Source: Glandiceps talaboti
Lineage: Eukaryota; Hemichordata; Enteropneusta; Spengelidae
NCBI RefSeq assembly: GCF_964340395.1
Contig: NC_135558.1
Span: forward strand, 15,993,271-16,026,770
Direction of reading: 5' to 3'
Length of the DNA stretch: 33,500 bases
A program made the position numbers and the translations under genes. Positions 1 to 10,822 of this stretch are shown here, piece after piece (the stretch's first letter is position 1; the number at the start of each line of letters is the position of its first letter). The notes beneath the pieces were generated by a model. It saw only the letters and a list, made by a program, of their open reading frames with translations, had not been told where the DNA came from and made no database searches.

Positions 1-149
1 CATAAACGTATACTCAAACAAGGGGAGTAGCCCCCCTTCCTCGGGGATACATTGCTTTTGTCAAAAAAGTTTCACTAATTTCGTCTTAGCAGACTAATAT
101 GACTTATAAATGCAATTTGATTAAATTATGATGTAGAATGTGACTCAAG

Positions 150-452
150 TACTTTATTTACCTTCAGTCTTCGTATGCTGTAATTTCTTTTAGATTTTGA
201 TGTTTCTCGTGTGATAGACCTTTTATTTCACATGTTAAGTCTTCGTATGTTGTAGTTTGTTTTCTATTTGTTGTTCCACGAGTAATACTAATAGGTCTTT
301 GTATACCATCGCTTTATTTTTTGGTTTAGTTTTTTATTTACCTCTAATTCCTTCATATATTGTCGTTTGTTTTTGATTTGTAATTCCATGTATCCTAGGA
401 AGGAGGCTATCACTCATGGAACAAAACAACAAACGATAATATACAAAGGAAA
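150..452. repeat. Degenerate tandem repeat ending in a 100-bp hairpin
   Basis: A motif of the form 'cttcgtatgttgtagtttgtt' recurs about every 90-95 bp between 150 and 400, strongly diverged. The last copy (347-391, 'attccttcatatattgtcgtt') has its reverse complement at 411-452 ('cactcatggaacaaaacaac...'), giving an imperfect stem of about 42 bp around a 20-bp loop. The family is not recognised. Confidence 0.55.
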
Positions 453-1134
453 GAGTAAGGTCATGGAGCTGTATTCCCACATTAGATTGTAATCAGGTTG
501 ACATAGATATTGTCATTATTTTTGGTCTATCGATGAAATAAATCGTTATCACTTCTATATCAAAAGCGTAACATGATGATGTCTTTCCTCTGGAATTGTC
601 GTTTTCTACTTGACTGCATTTGATCTCTGGTAGAGAGAAAGCTTGATGTATATATATACAGGTTATGAGATAGATTATTGATTGTTGGCATTGGTCCATC
701 AATATTCCAACCTGGTATTTTATGATATCATACCCTGAACACAAGACTTGGCGTTTCCTGGATCACTGAAGTATTTACGACAGGGTGCCTACGTTTTTGT
801 TTTCATCAAGCGGTTTATGGCCGGTCGGTTTTTTAGTCTGATTGCAGGTGGAGTGTAATGATTGCTTTAAATAAAGGCGGTTTATGATTTTTAAATATTT
901 TATGCATTTCATGCGTATCTAAGATTTTGTCATGTCGATTGCAGCAATAATGTTCATTTCAGTATTGGTAAAGGAAGTCGATGAGTGCACACGACCTTGT
1001 CTCTTTGCCCTTGGTATACTCATATAGTAATCTCCCTGGATTTACACTGAATTTTAAGAGTCAACTTTTAATGTCTAACTTTATAACACAACTAAAGTTC
1101 TTAGGTTCAGTAGTGGTGGTATAGGCGTGGGAAA

Positions 1135-1135
1135 G

Positions 1136-1170
<35 letters not shown>

Positions 1171-1185
1171 ACTGGTGTGTGTCTG

Positions 1186-1220
<35 letters not shown>

Positions 1221-1225
1221 ACTGG

Positions 1226-1256
<31 letters not shown>

Positions 1257-1362
1257 ACTGGTGTGTGTCTGTCTGTCTGTCTGTCTGTCTGTACTGGTGT
1301 GTGTCTGTCTGTCTGTCTGTCTGTGTCTGTCTGTCCATGTGTGTGTATGTGTGTGTGTCGAT

Positions 1363-1428
<66 letters not shown>
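1135..1428. repeat. (GTCT)n / (GT)n compound microsatellite
   Basis: Runs of GTCT are interrupted four times by 'gtactggtgt', which shows a higher-order block of roughly 30-60 bp that has been duplicated with its interruption. The tract then becomes a pure (TG)n of about 60 bp ending at 1428. Long open frames on both strands across it (Cys/Val/Leu/Ser or Thr/Asp/Arg/Gln repeats) are artefacts of the repeat. Confidence 0.95.
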
Positions 1429-1432
<4 letters not shown>

Positions 1433-2429
1433 AACTTAAAAAGTCAAAAATACTTTGCTTAAGTACCGTTCTAATCTGAAAACCTTGGTACTTACTCTGT
1501 CAGAGGATCTTTTGCTCCATTTCTGATTCCTTAGACTAAATTTTGTGCAATTTCTGGTACATTTACAGTTTGGATACAAAAGACAAGTTATCAACTTTTT
1601 TTTTTTTTCTTTTTTTTTTTTTTGCAAATTTTCTTTCTTGTCTGGAAGAAGTGAAAGCTCTTCTGTGTCAAACACTTTTCTTGCCTCGATGGAAGACACA
1701 AAAATTCCTCTTTGATGAACATCTTCAGTTTACAGCAACCCAGTGGTAACATTGAGAATAAACTCTTGAAATTGTTGTATAGTGCTGTCCTTTCAATTAT
1801 AAGTGCAGAAGTTTTAGACATTGCCTGAGAAACTTGATGACGTGTTTTTTATAGCTAGTACAGCCTCCATGGCTCATCTAAGCTGGTATGGTTATGTGCA
1901 CAACCCTGTCCTAGGCAATGTGAAAGTTAACAGGGGGTGTGCAAGGTTCCCTGTGTACAGAAAGTTAGTCATGTAGCTAGCAACTTGTAAAAAAAAGTTG
2001 ACCCACGTCGTGGATGATATCTAGTAGTAAATTGTACACAAAATGAACTTGAATATATATATATTAGAAGGTTTAAGCTGTTTTACATTATCCTAATTTA
2101 GAAAGTGAATTCTTGGCAAAAGTACAAGTAAAGTTTTACCTCAGAAACATTTATTTCAAACACATTTTTTTTTTTACAAAGTCAGTCAGTCAGTCAGTTT
2201 TTTGAGTCAGCCTAAATCTTGCAAGTACCAGTATGTGATAACACAAGGAACTACCTTTTAAGCAAATAAGTGAAGTTTAAACAATAAGGATGAATTTAAT
2301 AGCCAAGTGACATTACACCTGCTGTGTTATATGCAGCTTTATTCCAAGAATTTGTATGCGTGCAGTTTTGATTGTGATGTGTATACATATACAGTATACA
2401 AGTCAGCCTTAGTCCAAAACCTTTTAAGA

Positions 2430-2655
2430 AATGAAGGGAACTATTGGTTGACAAAGCAACCGTGGACTTTTATGGTGACTCACTCTTTTTTTGGGTGTAT
2501 GTTACTATGTTAAATAGTCTTATCCCAAAAACCTTAATCCCTGGCTTTCAGAAATTGAGGAAACCGTAATTTAATGGGTCAAAAATCAACAGTAGACGCT
2601 ATGGTGACTCATGCAGTTTTTGATGTATGCTAGGGTGCCTTATTCAAACTGTGAC
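2430..2655. repeat. Diverged direct duplication, about 140 bp
   Basis: The segment around 2445-2525 ('ggttgacaaagcaaccgtgg' followed by 'atggtgactcactc') is echoed at 2575-2650 ('gggtcaaaaatcaacagtag' followed by 'atggtgactcatgc'). It looks like an old two-copy tandem duplication in intronic DNA. Confidence 0.5.
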
Positions 2656-3447
2656 TCCCTAGCTTGGCAGATATTATGCAAAATGTTTGTTATGGGTCAA
2701 TGAATTATATAGTTTATAATAATGGAAAACAACCTGAGATGCATACAATTTGCATACCAGGGAGCCTTAGCTTAGCCTATGCATCTCAGTAACTCCCTAG
2801 GTTACCTGACTTTGTTATTAATTAGTCCCAGTAACTTGTTTTTAAATCTTCAAAACAAGTCACAACCCTTCCCTCAGGTTATGTTTTTTTTCAAGAGACG
2901 TTTTTATCTTCTTGGAAGAAATACAGCCTTCTAAGTGATCCTAAATGTGTCTATTACCACGGCGTGTATATTTCACCCTGCGTGATGCCAGACTACAATG
3001 GAGCCAGCCTACCTTTGATCTGACAGGACCACTCACTGATTGATTCGGTTGCAGTGACAACCAAAAGTGCATTTCTCAGTGAAGAATTGTTGTAAAACAT
3101 CACTTTCATTTCATGCACTTTGTGATAAATGATAGTAATTGCGATGGACGGTGGCTAAGGAAGTGGGTGATTTTCCAGTGAGGATTTTGAACTCCTGCGT
3201 ATGGAAAATCTGAAATCTGATCGATTTTTTTTATGTTCATTTCGAAAACGAGTAATCAAAGTTTGAAATGAACAAACCTGAGTGTTTGCTTGTGATTTTT
3301 CAGTAGCTGTAACCAAGAGTTACGGTTTCATTTATGTAAAAAGGTGTATGTCAGACTAGATTTAGAATTTTGTTGAAAAGACGATTGTCTGGATTGTCTA
3401 CAGTGTTGACCGGTGACTCCGATAACGCTTGTCTTCTGTCAAGACAA

Positions 3448-3476
3448 AGATGGTGATGATGATGATGATGATGATA

Positions 3477-3518
<42 letters not shown>

Positions 3519-3541
3519 TGATGATCATGATGATGATGATC

Positions 3542-3585
<44 letters not shown>

Positions 3586-3586
3586 A

Positions 3587-3672
<86 letters not shown>
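3448..3672. repeat. (GAT)n trinucleotide microsatellite
   Basis: This is about 225 bp of GAT repeats with a few interruptions (gataat, gatcat, gtgatgatcat). The frame shift inside the tract makes an apparent protein of poly-Asp followed by poly-Met, which is not a gene. It lies in the intron upstream of the first visible SIN1 exon. Confidence 0.95.
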
Positions 3673-3684
3673 GACAAGAGCTAT

Positions 3685-3745
3685 CTAGTCTGGATGCTAG
3701 TGTGGTTTCTAACTAAACCATGGTGTGAGTGGAGGTGTAACAATA
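3685..3745 (-). repeat. Inverted partial copy of the 5076-5317 repeat
   Basis: The reverse complement of this stretch reads 'attgttacacctccactcac' followed by 'ggtttagttagaaaccac' and 'gcatccagacta'. The tandem units at 5076-5317 read 'cacctccactcacagac', 'ggtttagttagagttagagaccac' and 'gcatccggactactgg'. It is a dispersed member of the same family, directly abutting the GAT microsatellite. Confidence 0.7.
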
Positions 3746-5075
3746 CTGTACAGGAACTAGACTAAGAGCCATCAGAATCCACTGATCAGTGTTGTAAACA
3801 CGCTACCCAATGTCTGAGAACTGTCGAAAAAAGTCGATCAAAAGAATGATCCTCTTTGATCCCGTATGACTTCACTGATAAGATAATCACTAACGTGAGA
3901 ATGCGGGATTTCTATCAAAGTGAAACCTTGTAGACAAAGTGGTTTATTGAAAATTTGTTCCTGAGTAAACATTTCACTAATATATTTCAGTGTTCTGTTG
4001 TAAAACCATCAAAATGTTGCAGTTAAAATAACTGTGCTTCCTCTTAAAGAATTCTCGATTTCAATTGGATGAACATTTTAAAATGTCGTATTTATGAATG
4101 TACAATCCAATCAACACATCAAACACACGGATGCATGCACGGACATGTGAAAAAAAATTGGGCGCGTTCAGCGTTTTTTTTACCCACCCACAATCAAAAA
4201 CCATCAAAAGATCTCTCCTCACGCGAGTTAGCTGTCCAGATAGGCGACCTGAGATCCCAATATAGGGTTTATTGACACTCATATTAAGCTGAAATTCATG
4301 GCAAACAAAGACAGCTGATAACAGCTATTTACACACACCAAGCTAATAAGAGCACCCGAACCTTTACCTGTGACCTTAGGTGACCTCTGGCAGATTACTT
4401 GTCAAAGATTAACTCAGGTATAAAATTGTGTTTAATCGATAGATATCAAAAACCAGGGGATACCAGATAAGGTGTAATACATTTATGGCAGTTTTTTTTT
4501 GTAGAAATTGGGTTACAGATGTTTATATACAACAGTCTGACGAAAACGAACAGTAGCGTGTGGCGGAACCATATCTAAATTGTTTTAGATTGGATGAATT
4601 GGAGAAAACAGTCCTTTATAAATAGTCAAAACATTGTCGCAAAATTTGAAAGATTATTGGAAACAAATAGTGCAGGGGAGAATAGTACACCCTTGACAAA
4701 GCTGACATGAAGTCAACTGAAATTTGAAATTTGCATTTCAAAAAAAATCTTACTCTGAGTTTAAATTTTCATTCATAGCTATGACTTCAGAGTTCATGAA
4801 CATTCATTCTCGCAGTCATGTAAAAAGCAGTTCATTTTAAACCTAAGTTGACATTGACACAGTTTCAGTCCCGTGTCTCTCTGGCACTTGTGTTATCTTA
4901 TCGGTGAAGCTGCTAAGCATTACATAGGATTATTCTTTTGTTCTGGATCAACTTTTTTCAAGTCTTCGATAATACATACGGTATTGAATCAACTCTCCAC
5001 CCCCAGAGATCTTGAGATCAATACTCCGATAGCACTAGAGTAAACTTTTTTTTTATAGCTCTACCAGACTGTATT

Positions 5076-5317
5076 GTTAAAATTTACACCTCCACTCACA
5101 GACGTGGTTTAGTTAGAGTTAGAGACCACCTTGGCATCCGGACTACTGGGGTTTTTTTTCACACCTTAATTTTGATTCTATGATGAGGTTGGTCTTGTTA
5201 AAATTTACACCTCCACTCACAGACATGGTTTAGTTAGAGTTAGAGACCACCTTGGCATCCGGACTACTGGGGTTTTTTTTCACACCTTAATTTTGATTCT
5301 ATGATGAGGTTGGTTTT
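5076..5317. repeat. Near-perfect 121-bp tandem duplication
   Basis: Copy 1 is 5076-5196 and copy 2 is 5197-5317. Both start 'gttaaaatttacacctccac' and end 'tatgatgaggttggt'. I see only about one substitution (gacgtgg versus gacatgg) before the ends, so the duplication is recent. A diverged relative follows at 5580-5652 ('aatttacaccc...ttggcatccagactacta'). Confidence 0.9.
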
Positions 5318-5379
5318 TTTTTAGAGATCTTGGTGAATAAACAAAGACTTCCTGGACGGCAATGTCCTAAAACACAAAT

Positions 5380-5835
5380 GTCAAAGTCTCCTTTACATCC
5401 TTTTGACGTACAAAACAAACAGGGCAATCAAGATTTGATAAATGGTCTCCAACATGCTTCAGTCTTGCCACATACTCAAACAATTTTGAATAAACAGTGG
5501 AGTTTCCTTTTTTTTTTCAAAACTTTTTCCATAAGTGCCTGTACTGTGTTGTTGTAGTCTCGTCCGTATACAGTATCAATATAATTTACACCCTCCCCCC
5601 ACCCTCCCGCCGCTCGTGGTTTTTTAGCCACGTTGGCATCCAGACTACTACAGTACGTGCATTTACTTTATTTTCAAATCAAAGTTGATGTATTTTTACT
5701 GGAGTTACAAAACAACTTTGGTTTAACGCAATTTGATTAATGGTTTTAAAGTTCTTCAGGTCTGCCACAAACTCAAACAATTTCAGATCAACTGTCAAGT
5801 GACTTTTTTTTTTCTCTCGGAAACTTATACCGGTA
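5380..5835. repeat. Old direct repeat of about 300 bp
   Basis: The region 5395-5520 ('acgtacaaaacaaacagg', 'gataaatggtctccaac', 'cttgccacatactcaaacaa') is matched, diverged, by 5700-5820 ('gagttacaaaacaacttt', 'gattaatggttttaaag', 'tctgccacaaactcaaacaa'). Together with the 121-bp units upstream it forms a degenerate higher-order array. Confidence 0.55.
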
Positions 5836-5876
5836 TTTCAATAGTTTCCTCAAGCATATTAAAGAGGGTTATATGG

Positions 5877-6206
5877 ATGAGGATTGGCTATTTATTTTGG
5901 ATTTTAATTTCTAAAACAATTTTATCATGGTTTTCTACTTGAAAAATCAATGTGACACAACCTTGACAAAGTCTGTGTTTGTATTAACCGTTACTATATT
6001 GTTAAAAGCTAAAAAATGTGTGAAAGGTTATCATATGTACAATAACAAATATTTTACGCATTTATTAATTTTTTTGCCATTTTTGATTTACAGATAAGGA
6101 CTTGGCATGTGTTGTTGTTTCACAGTGATTTTTCAAGTTTTCAAGTCATAATAAAATTGTTTTATAAATTTTTAAAAAAAATCCAAAATAAATAGCCAAT
6201 CCTCAT
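5877..6206. mobile_element. Foldback / MITE-like element, about 330 bp
   Basis: The left arm starts 'atgaggattggctatttatt' (5877) and its exact reverse complement ends at 6206 ('aataaatagccaatcctcat'). The similarity continues inward for about 85-90 bp on each side, for example 'ctaaaacaattttatcatgg' against an inner rc arm 'ataaaacaattttattatga', and 'acttgaaaaatca' in both. A non-coding palindromic element of this size is typical of a MITE. No target-site duplication is clear, and similarity may extend weakly outward. Confidence 0.75.
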
Positions 6207-6488
6207 ACAGATGGCTACTTGAAAATTATTTCAAATTTACATAATTAAGTTGTTTTATTTTCTCAGAATTTGGAAACATTTAAGAATTAGTTGTAAAAAT
6301 ATTTTTAATTTCATATAAATAGTTGTAGGTGTATTGTGGTTTTGTGAAATATAGTAGAATGTCATTTCATATGACTGTGTGGATGGTTTGTATCATGTGT
6401 ATCACCTCGGACTCATTTTCACATACCCCCTACAAACTCGGACATAAACAAACCTTTTCAAACAAGATTTCAACATATTTGTTTTACA

Positions 6489-6909
6489 TTAAAGGGCAAC
6501 ACCACTCAAGGAATTTTCATAAAGTTCGGGTTGTGGAGAGTTATGTCATGATTTTTACATCATCTACATTACATCCGATTTCGGAGAAACACCAATTTGA
6601 ATTTGTGCCTCATTTAAAGATTGTTGCTTGTACGCTGTGGACCACATTGCCGCACTAGAGTCTACATGAATACATATGCAGTAGGTGAACAATGAATATT
6701 CATGATATTTTTACTGATGGTAATAAGCACTTAGGAGTCATGAATATTCATTGAAAAAATCCAAAATTGAGGCACACTTGCCAAATTCAAATTGACGTTT
6801 CTCTGAAATCACACATAATGTTAGGGGATGTAAAATCATGAAATGACTCTCCAGAACCCAAAGTTTTTTGAATATGACTTTTATTTCCTAGAGCGGTGTT
6901 CCCCTTTAA
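6489..6909. mobile_element. T2/Kolobok-like MITE (TTAAAGG termini)
   Basis: The left end reads TTAAAGGGCAACACC. The right end, read in reverse complement, reads TTAAAGGGGAACACC. Arms of about 125 bp match imperfectly across the element ('ggagagttatgtcatgattt' against rc 'ggagagtcatttcatgattt'; 'cggagaaacaccaatttgaa' against rc 'cagagaaacgtcaatttgaa'). A second nested palindrome 'caatgaatattcatga...tcatgaatattcattg' lies at the centre. TTAAAGGRR termini with a TTAA target site are the signature described for T2-type MITEs of the Kolobok superfamily. There is no transposase, so it is non-autonomous. Total length is 421 bp including TTAA. Confidence 0.8.
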
Positions 6910-7652
6910 TTTAGAAGTGTCAATGACAAGTGATGATATAGATTTTAAATGGAATATGTGACATGTATGTTTTGTAAAATGTAAAGTTGAAATGATAAGT
7001 GGGGTATCTTGACCCATAGCATCTGCAGTTGGTATTTCGTTCAACGTGTTTTCTTACATTTATGCCCAAAATAAAAAAACTTGGGTAACAGTTTATGTGA
7101 TTTATAGCACCCTTATTTGTCTGATCGTAGATCAAACAGGGTTGGGTTACAAAAAAGGACTTGAAAGAAAAGTGTTGAAAATTCTGATGAAAAATTCCAG
7201 TCTGAAACGCCTATGTTTGAGTCCAGTGCTTTTTACATTTAGTGTTATATATCTTATCAGTGGAGTGGTCCGTATTAGAATGGATCTCTTATACAGGGTC
7301 AAGGTTTTCTATGGCTCTGCAGGACAACTGGTTTTCTCATCCAATTTAGTCATCACAGATACAAGTTTAATTAAAAGAACGTTCCAAAGCTGTTCCTAAT
7401 ATGCTATTTTTCCACTCTCTCGAAAATACTTTTTTAAAAAGAAAACCACAGTGTTTGGACATTAGCAACAGGAAGCCAGAGGTTCGTGACAGTACTCAGG
7501 ATCAAGACTACTACATTGTCTGTCAGTATATAAGTGGAAAACACTTGACAATGGCAATGAGAAACTATAATAATTCCACACATGGCATATTGACACAACT
7601 CTATACAGACTGACAGGTGGACAAACTTGATAAATCTTGAACTGCTACTCCT

Positions 7653-7940
7653 GGCCATTGAAATGAATTCTTCAGAATCTCGTCCAACTTTTTGTCAAAA
7701 AACTTGCAAGGCCATTCAATTAAAATGTTTAGAATCGCACCCAACTTTTTGTCCGAATTTGCCTTGCATGGCCATTAAATTAAAATCTTCAGAATCTCAT
7801 CCAACTTTATGTGGAAAGATGCCTTCCATGGCCATTTGGTTAAAATCTTTAGAGTCATATCAGATATGATAAAATGAGTCATATTTGGCCATTGGCCGTT
7901 AAAGTCATTAGTATCCTATTTAACTTTTATGAGCATGGTT
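7653..7940. repeat. Tandem repeat, about 60-bp unit, 4-5 copies
   Basis: Units start 'ggccattgaaatg' at 7653, 7710, 7770 and 7830, with a degenerate fifth at 7894. Each contains 'ttcagaatctcatccaactt'. Because the periods are 57, 60 and 60 bp, the reading frame is kept. An 80-residue open frame (7627-7869) therefore shows a repeated peptide of the type 'AIxLKSSESHPTFC'. I regard this as chance: there is no splice context or homology, and copies differ as much at third positions as at others. Confidence 0.85.
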
Positions 7941-8288
7941 TAAAATTTGGTGTTTGAATGAAATCGTTACTCAAAAACGTGACTAAATTGGTCAGATAAA
8001 GATTGTCGTCTGTGCCTATTGGATGTCATATAGTCTAGGTCCTGACAGGGACCGTATTACATACTACAATCCCAGTCTAGTCAATCCCCTTACTCAAGGC
8101 GTTATATGTGGTTCAACACCCCACCCCACCCCATGGTGAATGGTGAATTGAATTGCTGTAACATAAAGAACAGTGCTGAAAGTTGATATTACTGCTATTC
8201 ATTCATACACAAAAAAAGGTGGATGATCTAATCCAAAAAGTTGTTCAAATTTTGTGACGTTTGTATTTTCTGGTTTATTCTGTTACAG

Positions 8289-8462
8289 AGAGAATGTTGA
8301 TGGTTATAGTTTACACATAGCTGAGGATGATGGCGAGGTAGATACAGATTTCCCTGCATTGGACAATAGAGAAGTCATCTCAAAGTTCGGATTCCAGACG
8401 TTGGCATTGGTTGAATTTGAACGACCAGCTGAGCCAGATAAGAGGGTTATACTGGTCAAAGT
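8289..8462 (+). CDS. MAPKAP1: SIN1/MAPKAP1 exon: CRIM domain C-terminus into linker
   Basis: This is an internal coding exon of 174 bp. It is bounded by the acceptor 'ttctgttacag' (ends 8288) and the donor 'gtgagt' (from 8463). It enters with one base completing a split codon (phase 2) and then reads E-N-V-D-G-Y-S-L-H-I-A-E-D-D-G-E-V-D-T-D, followed by F-P-A-L-D-N-R-E and S-K-F-G-F-Q-T-L-A-L-V-E. This matches the vertebrate SIN1 segment 'HIAEDDGEVDTDFPPLD...KFGFSTLALVE' almost residue for residue. In the family this is the end of the conserved-region-in-the-middle (CRIM) domain, whose acidic loop (E-D-D-G-E-V-D-T-D) is implicated in recruiting substrates such as AKT to TORC2. The last codons (V-I-L-V-K) lead into the Ras-binding domain. 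It ends 'AAA GT', leaving two bases for the next exon. The in-frame reading upstream of 8289 is intron, not coding. Confidence 0.96.
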
Positions 8463-8547
8463 GTGAGTACATTAAATGATGATGGCAATGTTGTCTTCTG
8501 TCATTGGGAGATTTTCAATGGGATAGCTTGGTTAGGTTGAGAACAAG

Positions 8548-8793
8548 AAACACACACACATACATGTATATATGCACATACATACACACACACACGCACA
8601 CGCACACACACACACATACATGTATATACACATACATACACACACACGCACACACACACACACACATACATGTGTCTGCATGCATATATACGCACACACA
8701 CGTGCGTGTGTGCATGCACGCTTGCGTATATATGTATGTGTGTAGGTACGTATGTACATACATGTACATACATACATACATACATACATACAT

Positions 8794-8828
<35 letters not shown>

Positions 8829-8924
8829 TACATACATACATACATACATACATACATACATACATACATACATACATACATACATACATACATACATACA
8901 TACATACATACATACATACATACT
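8548..8924. repeat. (CA)n / (CATA)n compound microsatellite
   Basis: CA, CACG and CATACATA blocks run for about 375 bp, starting only 85 bp after the exon donor. A 'tgtgtgcatgcacgcttgcg' and 'tatgtatgtgtgtaggtacg' segment at 8705-8760 is complementary to the flanking CA/CATA tracts, so the transcript could form hairpins. All long open frames here (Tyr/Ile/His/Thr or Tyr/Val/Cys/Met repeats) are microsatellite artefacts. Confidence 0.95.
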
Positions 8925-9860
8925 CATACCATCTCACAGATACAGTGACAAGTTCTTGGTCAGATGGAAAGCTTTATCTTTCAAAATTCTTTTTTGTCGG
9001 AGTAAAAAATCAACGTCGATCAAGTCATGCAAAACATAAAAATCAACGTTGCACTGAAATGTCCACCAAATATCCTTATTTCCTGTATGAAGGGATTACC
9101 TCAGCTTATCTATAAAAAAAAAAAACTCAGAATGCGGAACACATTGATTGCCAAGGTTACGATCCAAGTCTGTCAAATCAATGAGGCGTCAGTCAACTAT
9201 GGCACAAAAAATCGTGAAGAAAAATGAGTTGGTATTTGCTGCTTGAAATGTCATCCAACACTCGTTATCTGAAATTTACTTTTACCACGAAGGCACGTCA
9301 TGAAAGTAACGATCGTTCAATTTCTTGGTCAACACTGTGACTTCCGCTTCGTTCACTACCCAAGCATTACTATAGGGGTGTGTGTGTAAGAGTCGACCCT
9401 CTATTTTGAATCTCTCGAGCGTGAGGTAAAATGTTATTGCAGGTACTGAGAATTTTGGAAAAAGAAAACAGATCTAAGCTGCCATTATTTAGGTTTCTTT
9501 TGAAGTATCAATTTCTGTTTCAATTCAGTCGTGTCAATTATTTCTGTACAAAATGTAAGTGAAATTTTTTAATATATATACCGATCAATTTTCTAATCAG
9601 AACTCATTAAAATGTAATCTACTGTAATCATAAATCAAACTTCTGAATTCAAAAAAAGTCAGAAATTATTGGACAGATTTCATGGCAGCTAAACGATAAG
9701 AAATAATTGTACAGAACAATTTTTACACCCAATGTTAATAAGAACGGCAAATTGTTTAATATTTTCTGGGCCAATATTAATTTAGAATTCGATATTTAAG
9801 TACAACTTGAAGTTGGTATATTATAATTAGGTGCAATTATTCATAATATTGGAATTTGTG

Positions 9861-10030
9861 GATTTTTATGAAATTCTACAAATTTTTGACAACCACTAAA
9901 AAAGCAGTAGTCAGCAATACGTACAAATTGATGATATTGCAAACTTTTTTGGTTTTTATGAATTCTACAACAAATCTCGACTGTCATCACAGGCCGTAGT
10001 CAGCAATAATTTCAAACAATACTGTAAACT
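9861..10030. repeat. 90-bp direct duplication
   Basis: 'gatttttatgaaattctaca' at 9861 is repeated as 'ggtttttatgaattctacaa' at 9951. Each is followed by a matching 'gtagtcagcaata' block (9907 and 9993). Two diverged tandem copies lie just upstream of the 31-bp minisatellite. Confidence 0.65.
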
Positions 10031-10076
10031 TAAAAGCAGTTGATACAAAATTAGTAGAAATTGTATTTTAAAATTA

Positions 10077-10822
10077 GGGTACTGTTTCCTAATGTGGCAT
10101 GCACCTTTAGTACTGGTTCCTAATATGGAATGCACGTTTAGTACTGTTTCCTAATATTCCATGCACGTTTGGTACTGTTTCCTGACATGGCATGCACCTT
10201 AACTGTTTCCTAATATGGCATACACCTTTAGTACTGTTTCCTAATGTGGCATGCTCCTTTACTACTGTTTCCTAATATGGCATGCACCTTTAGTACTGTT
10301 TCCTTATATTCCATGCACCTTTACTACTGTTTCCTAATATGGAATGCACCTTTACTACTGTTTCCTAATATGGAATGCACGTTTAGTACTGTTTCCTAAT
10401 ATGGCATGCACCTTTAGTACTGTTTCCTAATATGGCATACACCTTTAGTACTGTTTCCTAATATGGCATGCACCTTTAGTACTGTTTCCTAATATTCCAT
10501 GCACCTTTGGTACTGTTCCTAACATGGCATGCACCTTTAGTACTGTTTCCTAATATGGCATACACATTTAGTACTGTTTCCTAATATGGCATGCACCTTT
10601 AGTACTGTTTCCTAATATGGCATACACCTTTAGTACTGTTTCCTAATATGGCATGCACCTTTAGTACTGTTTCCTAATATTCCATGCACCTTTGGTACTG
10701 TTTTCTAATATAATATAGCATGCACCTTTAGTACTGTTTCCTAATATGGCATGCACCTTTAGTACTGTTTCCTAATATGGCATGCACCTTTAGTACTGTT
10801 TCCTAATATGGCATACACCTTT
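10077..10822. repeat. 31-bp minisatellite, 24 copies
   Basis: The unit is 'tagtactgtttcctaatatg' followed by 'gcatgcacctt' (31 bp). I count 24 copies, most full length. Variants occur at one position: 'ggcatgc' (12 units), 'ggcatac' (5 units), 'ggaatgc' (3 units) and 'ttccatgc' (4 units: copies 3, 8, 14 and 20). The regular 5-6 unit spacing of the 'ttcc' variant indicates higher-order amplification. The array ends about 620 bp before the next exon's acceptor. Confidence 0.97.

Larger units (their letters stand above)
1..8288 (+). other. MAPKAP1: Upstream intron (partial) of MAPKAP1/SIN1
   Basis: This is the 3' part of the intron before the first visible exon. It ends in a pyrimidine-rich tract and 'ttctgttacag' at 8288. 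I looked for the preceding CRIM exon (family pattern around 'LICWQYT') and did not see it, so its 5' end lies outside the window. The repeats inside are listed separately. The stretches 453-1130, 1431-2400, 2660-3447, 3746-5075, 6910-7652 and 7941-8288 are AT-rich, non-coding and without a pattern I can name, apart from a poly-T tract at 1596-1623, a short (CAGT)n at 2183-2199 and a 'ccaccccaccccacccc'-like tract near 8120. Open frames here are short or low-complexity. Confidence 0.85.

Noticed and set aside
3413-3688. 91-residue frame of poly-Asp then poly-Met
   Set aside because: It is a translation of the GAT microsatellite; the change of residue marks a frame slip within the repeat.
7627-7869. 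80-residue frame with a repeated 20-residue peptide (AIxLKSSESHPTFC type)
   Set aside because: The repeat unit is close to 60 bp, so the frame is kept by accident. There is no homology, no flanking splice signals, and the fifth unit continues out of frame.
8254-8288. Extension of the SIN1 exon upstream to an ATG at 8254
   Set aside because: The residues before E-N-V-D-G-Y do not match SIN1, and the stretch is a pyrimidine-rich tract ending in acag, a 3' splice site.
8504-9115. 203-residue open frame and several shorter ones on both strands rich in Tyr-Ile-His-Thr or Tyr-Val-Cys-Met
   Set aside because: All are translations of the CA/CATA microsatellite and lie in the intron after the 8462 donor.
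10077-10822. 31-bp repeats resembling a CRISPR array
   Set aside because: There is no spacer sequence between units. It is a tandem minisatellite.
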